This document shows, piece by piece, positions 61,291 to 64,000 of a stretch of DNA of 64,000 nt. The first letter of the stretch is position 1. Every line of letters starts with the position of its first letter. The notes beneath the pieces were generated by a model. The model did no database searches. It was not told where the DNA came from and saw nothing but the letters and a program-made list of their open reading frames with translations. This DNA comes from Hypsibius dujardini. Taxonomy: Eukaryota > Tardigrada > Eutardigrada > Parachela > Hypsibiidae. The stretch spans positions 1 to 64,000 of the forward strand of contig LRSR01008563.1 of NCBI GenBank assembly GCA_001579985.1, given 5' to 3'. Both the position numbers and the translations under genes were made by a program.

Positions 61291-64000
61291 TGCCTGCCTG
61301 CCTGCCTGCCTGCCTGTCTCTTTGTCTCTCTGTCTATCTCTCTATCTGCTTTCTGACTGACTGTCTGTCTGTCTGCTTGTTTGTTTGTCTGTTTGTCTGA
61401 ATCGCACTGGTCTGATTGAGTCGCACTTGTAGTGAGCGGTTGTGCACCGCCACTGGCTGTCCGTCAGGAACTTTGGCCCGAAATCAAATAAAGAGTAACG
61501 AAAATTCATCTGTCTGTCTGTCTGGCCCTGAGTTGGCTGTTTGTCTCTCCGTTTGTGTCTGTCTGTCTGTCTTTTTTTAGTCATCGGTCCTCCTTACTAT
61601 CCGCCAGTGGATCGAGTTGCGTGTGTGTTTGTCCAATTAACAAACATGATTTTTCTTTTTTTGAGTTTATAAAATTCCTGGCCTCGAAAATAATCGTTCC
61701 ATTTGACTTGATGTCTGCGTTGGCTGCGTTGGCTGCCTTGTCTGCCTTGTAACAAAACAGACGACATTATTCGAAGTTTTTTTGCAGTGTAAATATCCCG
61801 GACTAGTACTGTGTAGCTTTGGTTGTCTTTGTGTCCCGGTCGTAGTTTTATAGCATGCTATGTCTGTGACTGTGCGGGGATAAACCACACAGAGAAATGT
61901 TGTGGTTGCAGGATTCGCTAGACTACAAGAAGAAAATTCGCGCTTTGCGTGTGCGGATGCTGGACAAAAGCATTAAGACGTTGATGATCGATGAGAGCGA
62001 GACGCTCAAGAATTTGCTTCCAATCATTTGCGCCAAGATCGGTCAGTCAAGTTTAGTGTTCCGGCGACACTCCAATCCAATGCATAATACTTATTAGCAT
62101 TGTACTGTATATTCACTAGGATTGACTAATTATGATGAGTACGATTTGGTGCGCGAGGGTCGGGATGAAGAGAGAGACAATGGATCCGGGACTTTGGGGA
62201 GCCGGCGGTCGGCCAGTGAATCAGGGACACTCAGGAAAGGAACTCTCTCACGCGACTCCAAGGACCAGAAAAAGATGGACAAACTGAAGCAAAAACTGGC
62301 CACAGATGACGATGGTACAATTACTACAAATAGAGGGATCTTTTATAAATTAAGCCGATTGCTTATATTTAGTTGACTGGGTGGACCAATCCAAGACGTT
62401 GATTGCCCAAGGCATCGAGGAGAACGACCATCTGGTGCTGAAGCGACGCTACTTTTATTCTGACCAAAATGTCGACGCTCGTGATCCTGTTCAGCTTAAT
62501 CTGCTTTATGTTCAGGTATGGCATGGAGGGAAAGGAATAAAGGAAGACGTTGTTGTTTGGCGAGAAGAATGATAAATGGTTGTTTCTAGTGTCGCGATGC
62601 CATCATCAACGGTACTCATCCTGTAACCCTTGATCAAGCTGTTCAGTTTGCGGGTCTGCAGGTATACAACAATAAAGACAAGAATACGGACGCCTGAAAA
62701 ATTCTTTAATATACGTGTACATGCTATAACAGGCGCAAGCGGAATATGGAAACTTTGACGAAGGTCGGCGCTCCATCGACATGAAGCCTTTCTTGCCGCG
62801 CAGCTTCTTCAAAGTCAAGACTGATCGACGAATCTTTGACGAGTGGAACGGGCAGCGCGACGCCAACGAAATTAACGCCAAAGTCAAGTATATTCAACTA
62901 GCACGCTCGCTCAAGACTTACGGTGTTACTTTCTTCCTGTGAGTGAGAATTCCGTATTGTAGAATAAGGTCAATAAAGGAAAAAGATGACTGATGGATTG
63001 TTTGGTTGATTGTGTTTTTGCAGGGTGGAGGAGAAAATGAAGGGACGGAATAAGCTGGTTCCGCGTCTCTTTGGAGTCACCAGAAACAGCTGTATGCGTC
63101 TCGACGAGAAGACCAAACAGGTACTAATCAAAAGCCTGGTTAGATGGATTTGGTCTGTCCTGATTATGTCTTTGCTGCTTTTGTAGACGCTTACGACTTG
63201 GCCTTTAACGCAAGTCAAACGCTGGGCAGCCTCTCCCAACACCTTCACCTTGGACTTTGGCGACTACACGGATGACTACTTTTCCGTCCGAACTCAAGTA
63301 AGTTACCACAACATCATCTTTTGGCGTACTTTACGTGACAGAACCGTCAAACACTTTCGTAATTCATCCGGCAAAACGCTTAAACTTGGAAATTTATTTA
63401 ACATTTTTTCATTTCAGGAGGGTGAACGCATTGCTCAGCTGATTGCCGGTTATATCGATATCATCCTTAAGCGACAAAAGCCCAAAGATCATTTTGGAAT
63501 TGGTGCTGAGGAGGGATGCACTCTCGAAGAGGACGAAGTTTTGCCGGCCAAGTATGGTTGCGTTAATATAGTAAAAAGAAGGGTGTCTATCCTTTATAGC
63601 GTCTGCGTTGATATTTAGAATATCGGTGATTCAACCGCGGGAAACGCGGGTCGAGCAGATCCATGCTGGCAAAGTGGCGATGCCTGGAATCATTCGCGAT
63701 ATCAACCACGAGAAGCCCATCAAGGCCGTCGAAGCCGCCAAGACACAAGTAAGAAAAGACTATTTGACTAAGATCTTGGCGACTTCTTTCCTCTCTGGTC
63801 ATACTCATGGCTTTTCTATTACCCTTTATTTGCACTGTTTTGCAGTTGGCGAAGATTGTGGAGACACTCAAGAAGCCAGTACAGTTGCCTCCGATCGGAG
63901 ATGATCCAGTGAGTACCGGCCGCAGAAACAGGAATACAAAAATTACCTCCTTACTCATTGTCTTGTTTTGCCTCCTTAGGTTGCAAAAAAATACGTCACG
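60695..64000 (+). CDS. TLN: Talin, N-terminal FERM part (truncated by the window end)
   Basis: Thirteen exons are visible: 60695-60836, 60907-61004, 61912-62041, 62120-62314, 62373-62515, 62590-62661, 62733-62938, 63024-63120, 63187-63297, 63418-63551, 63619-63748, 63846-63908 and 63980 onward, covering about 514 of roughly 2500 residues. The order is F0 (MVILSVKVRIPEVDTTK; DPRKGRWLD), F1 with its long basic, Ser/Thr-rich loop (about 140-185), F2 (FFYSDQNVDARDPVQLNLLY; KVKYIQLARSLKTYGVTFFL, quoted in parts), and F3 (KMKGRNKLVPRLFGVT, RWAASPNTFTLDFGDYTDDY, GERIAQLIAGYIDIILKR), then the linker to the rod. Talin's F3 binds the NPxY motif of integrin beta tails and activates integrins, while the rod binds vinculin and actin. 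The ATG lies in cacaATGG. The intron between exons 2 and 3 (907 bases) is long for this locus because of repeats. Confidence 0.95.
61196..61400. repeat. GTCT/GCCT microsatellite in a talin intron
   Basis: A run of gtctg units changes into about 25 gcct units and then degenerate tctg/tttg units, in the intron between talin exons 2 and 3. Open frames across it encode only Cys/Leu/Pro/Ser repeats and are not genes. Confidence 0.9.
61417..61506. repeat. Second copy of the dispersed block found at 51720-51813
   Basis: The order gagtcgcacttg, agtga, ggctgtccgtcagg, ggcccga, taaag, gtaacga, aattc is shared with 51720-51813 in the same orientation, with scattered differences. In both loci the block directly follows a GTCT-type microsatellite, so microsatellite and block appear to belong to one dispersed element. 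Confidence 0.75.

Noticed and set aside
61125-61400. Cys/Leu/Pro-rich repeat protein
   Set aside because: Translation of the tetranucleotide array in a talin intron.

Overview
The window is animal nuclear DNA: GT-AG spliced genes with dozens of short exons, introns mostly about 60-100 bases, both strands used, and a gene set (integrin alpha, talin, formin, dual oxidase, anion-type Cys-loop receptor) that points to a compact, intron-rich invertebrate genome, most likely a bilaterian. I cannot name the phylum from sequence alone. No bacterial, viral, CRISPR or intact transposon-coding sequence was recognised. Exon coordinates were derived by hand from splice signals, reading-frame continuity and family alignment from memory; treat them as accurate to a few bases.

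Layout. 1-2.5 kb: a terminal exon of an unrecognised gene, then a fold-back repeat element (910-1802). 2.5-4.7 kb (-): a secreted Ly6-like domain fused to a long mucin-like tail. 6.4-13.2 kb (-): a complete FMNL/Frl formin in 30 exons. 14.7-17.3 kb (+): a WSB1-like WD40 protein that appears to lack the SOCS box. 18.5-25.7 kb (-): a complete dual oxidase in 33 exons. 28.1-30.1 kb (+): PRMT1. 30.9-32.9 kb (-): SURF6. 33.6-35.3 kb (-): TOMM40. 36.0-37.3 kb (+): RPS12 with acidic tails. 37.5-39.6 kb (-): an alpha-arrestin with three PPxY motifs. 40.8-42.4 kb (+): a THAP zinc-finger protein. 44.2-50.4 kb (+): a complete integrin alpha in 28 exons. 51.2-about 55 kb (-): a GlyR/GluCl-like anion channel built partly from microexons. 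60.7 kb to the window end (+): the 5' part of talin, covering the FERM head.

How the genes relate. There is no operon; neighbours are mostly divergent or convergent. Three genes belong to integrin adhesion and actin remodelling (integrin alpha, talin, FMNL). SURF6, RPS12 and PRMT1 serve ribosome production and RNA-protein methylation; TOMM40 serves mitochondrial import. Intergenic and intronic DNA holds at least three TA-flanked MITE-like elements, a 293-base insertion with a perfect 17-base target duplication that has a related copy in a talin intron, GTCT-type microsatellites, and an apparent excess of the palindrome TACTAGTA. I saw no convincing wholly new gene system. The most unusual observations are the chain of microexons that assembles the Cys-loop, the Ly6-mucin architecture, the missing SOCS box, the weakened EF-hands in the dual oxidase, and three GC-AG introns.
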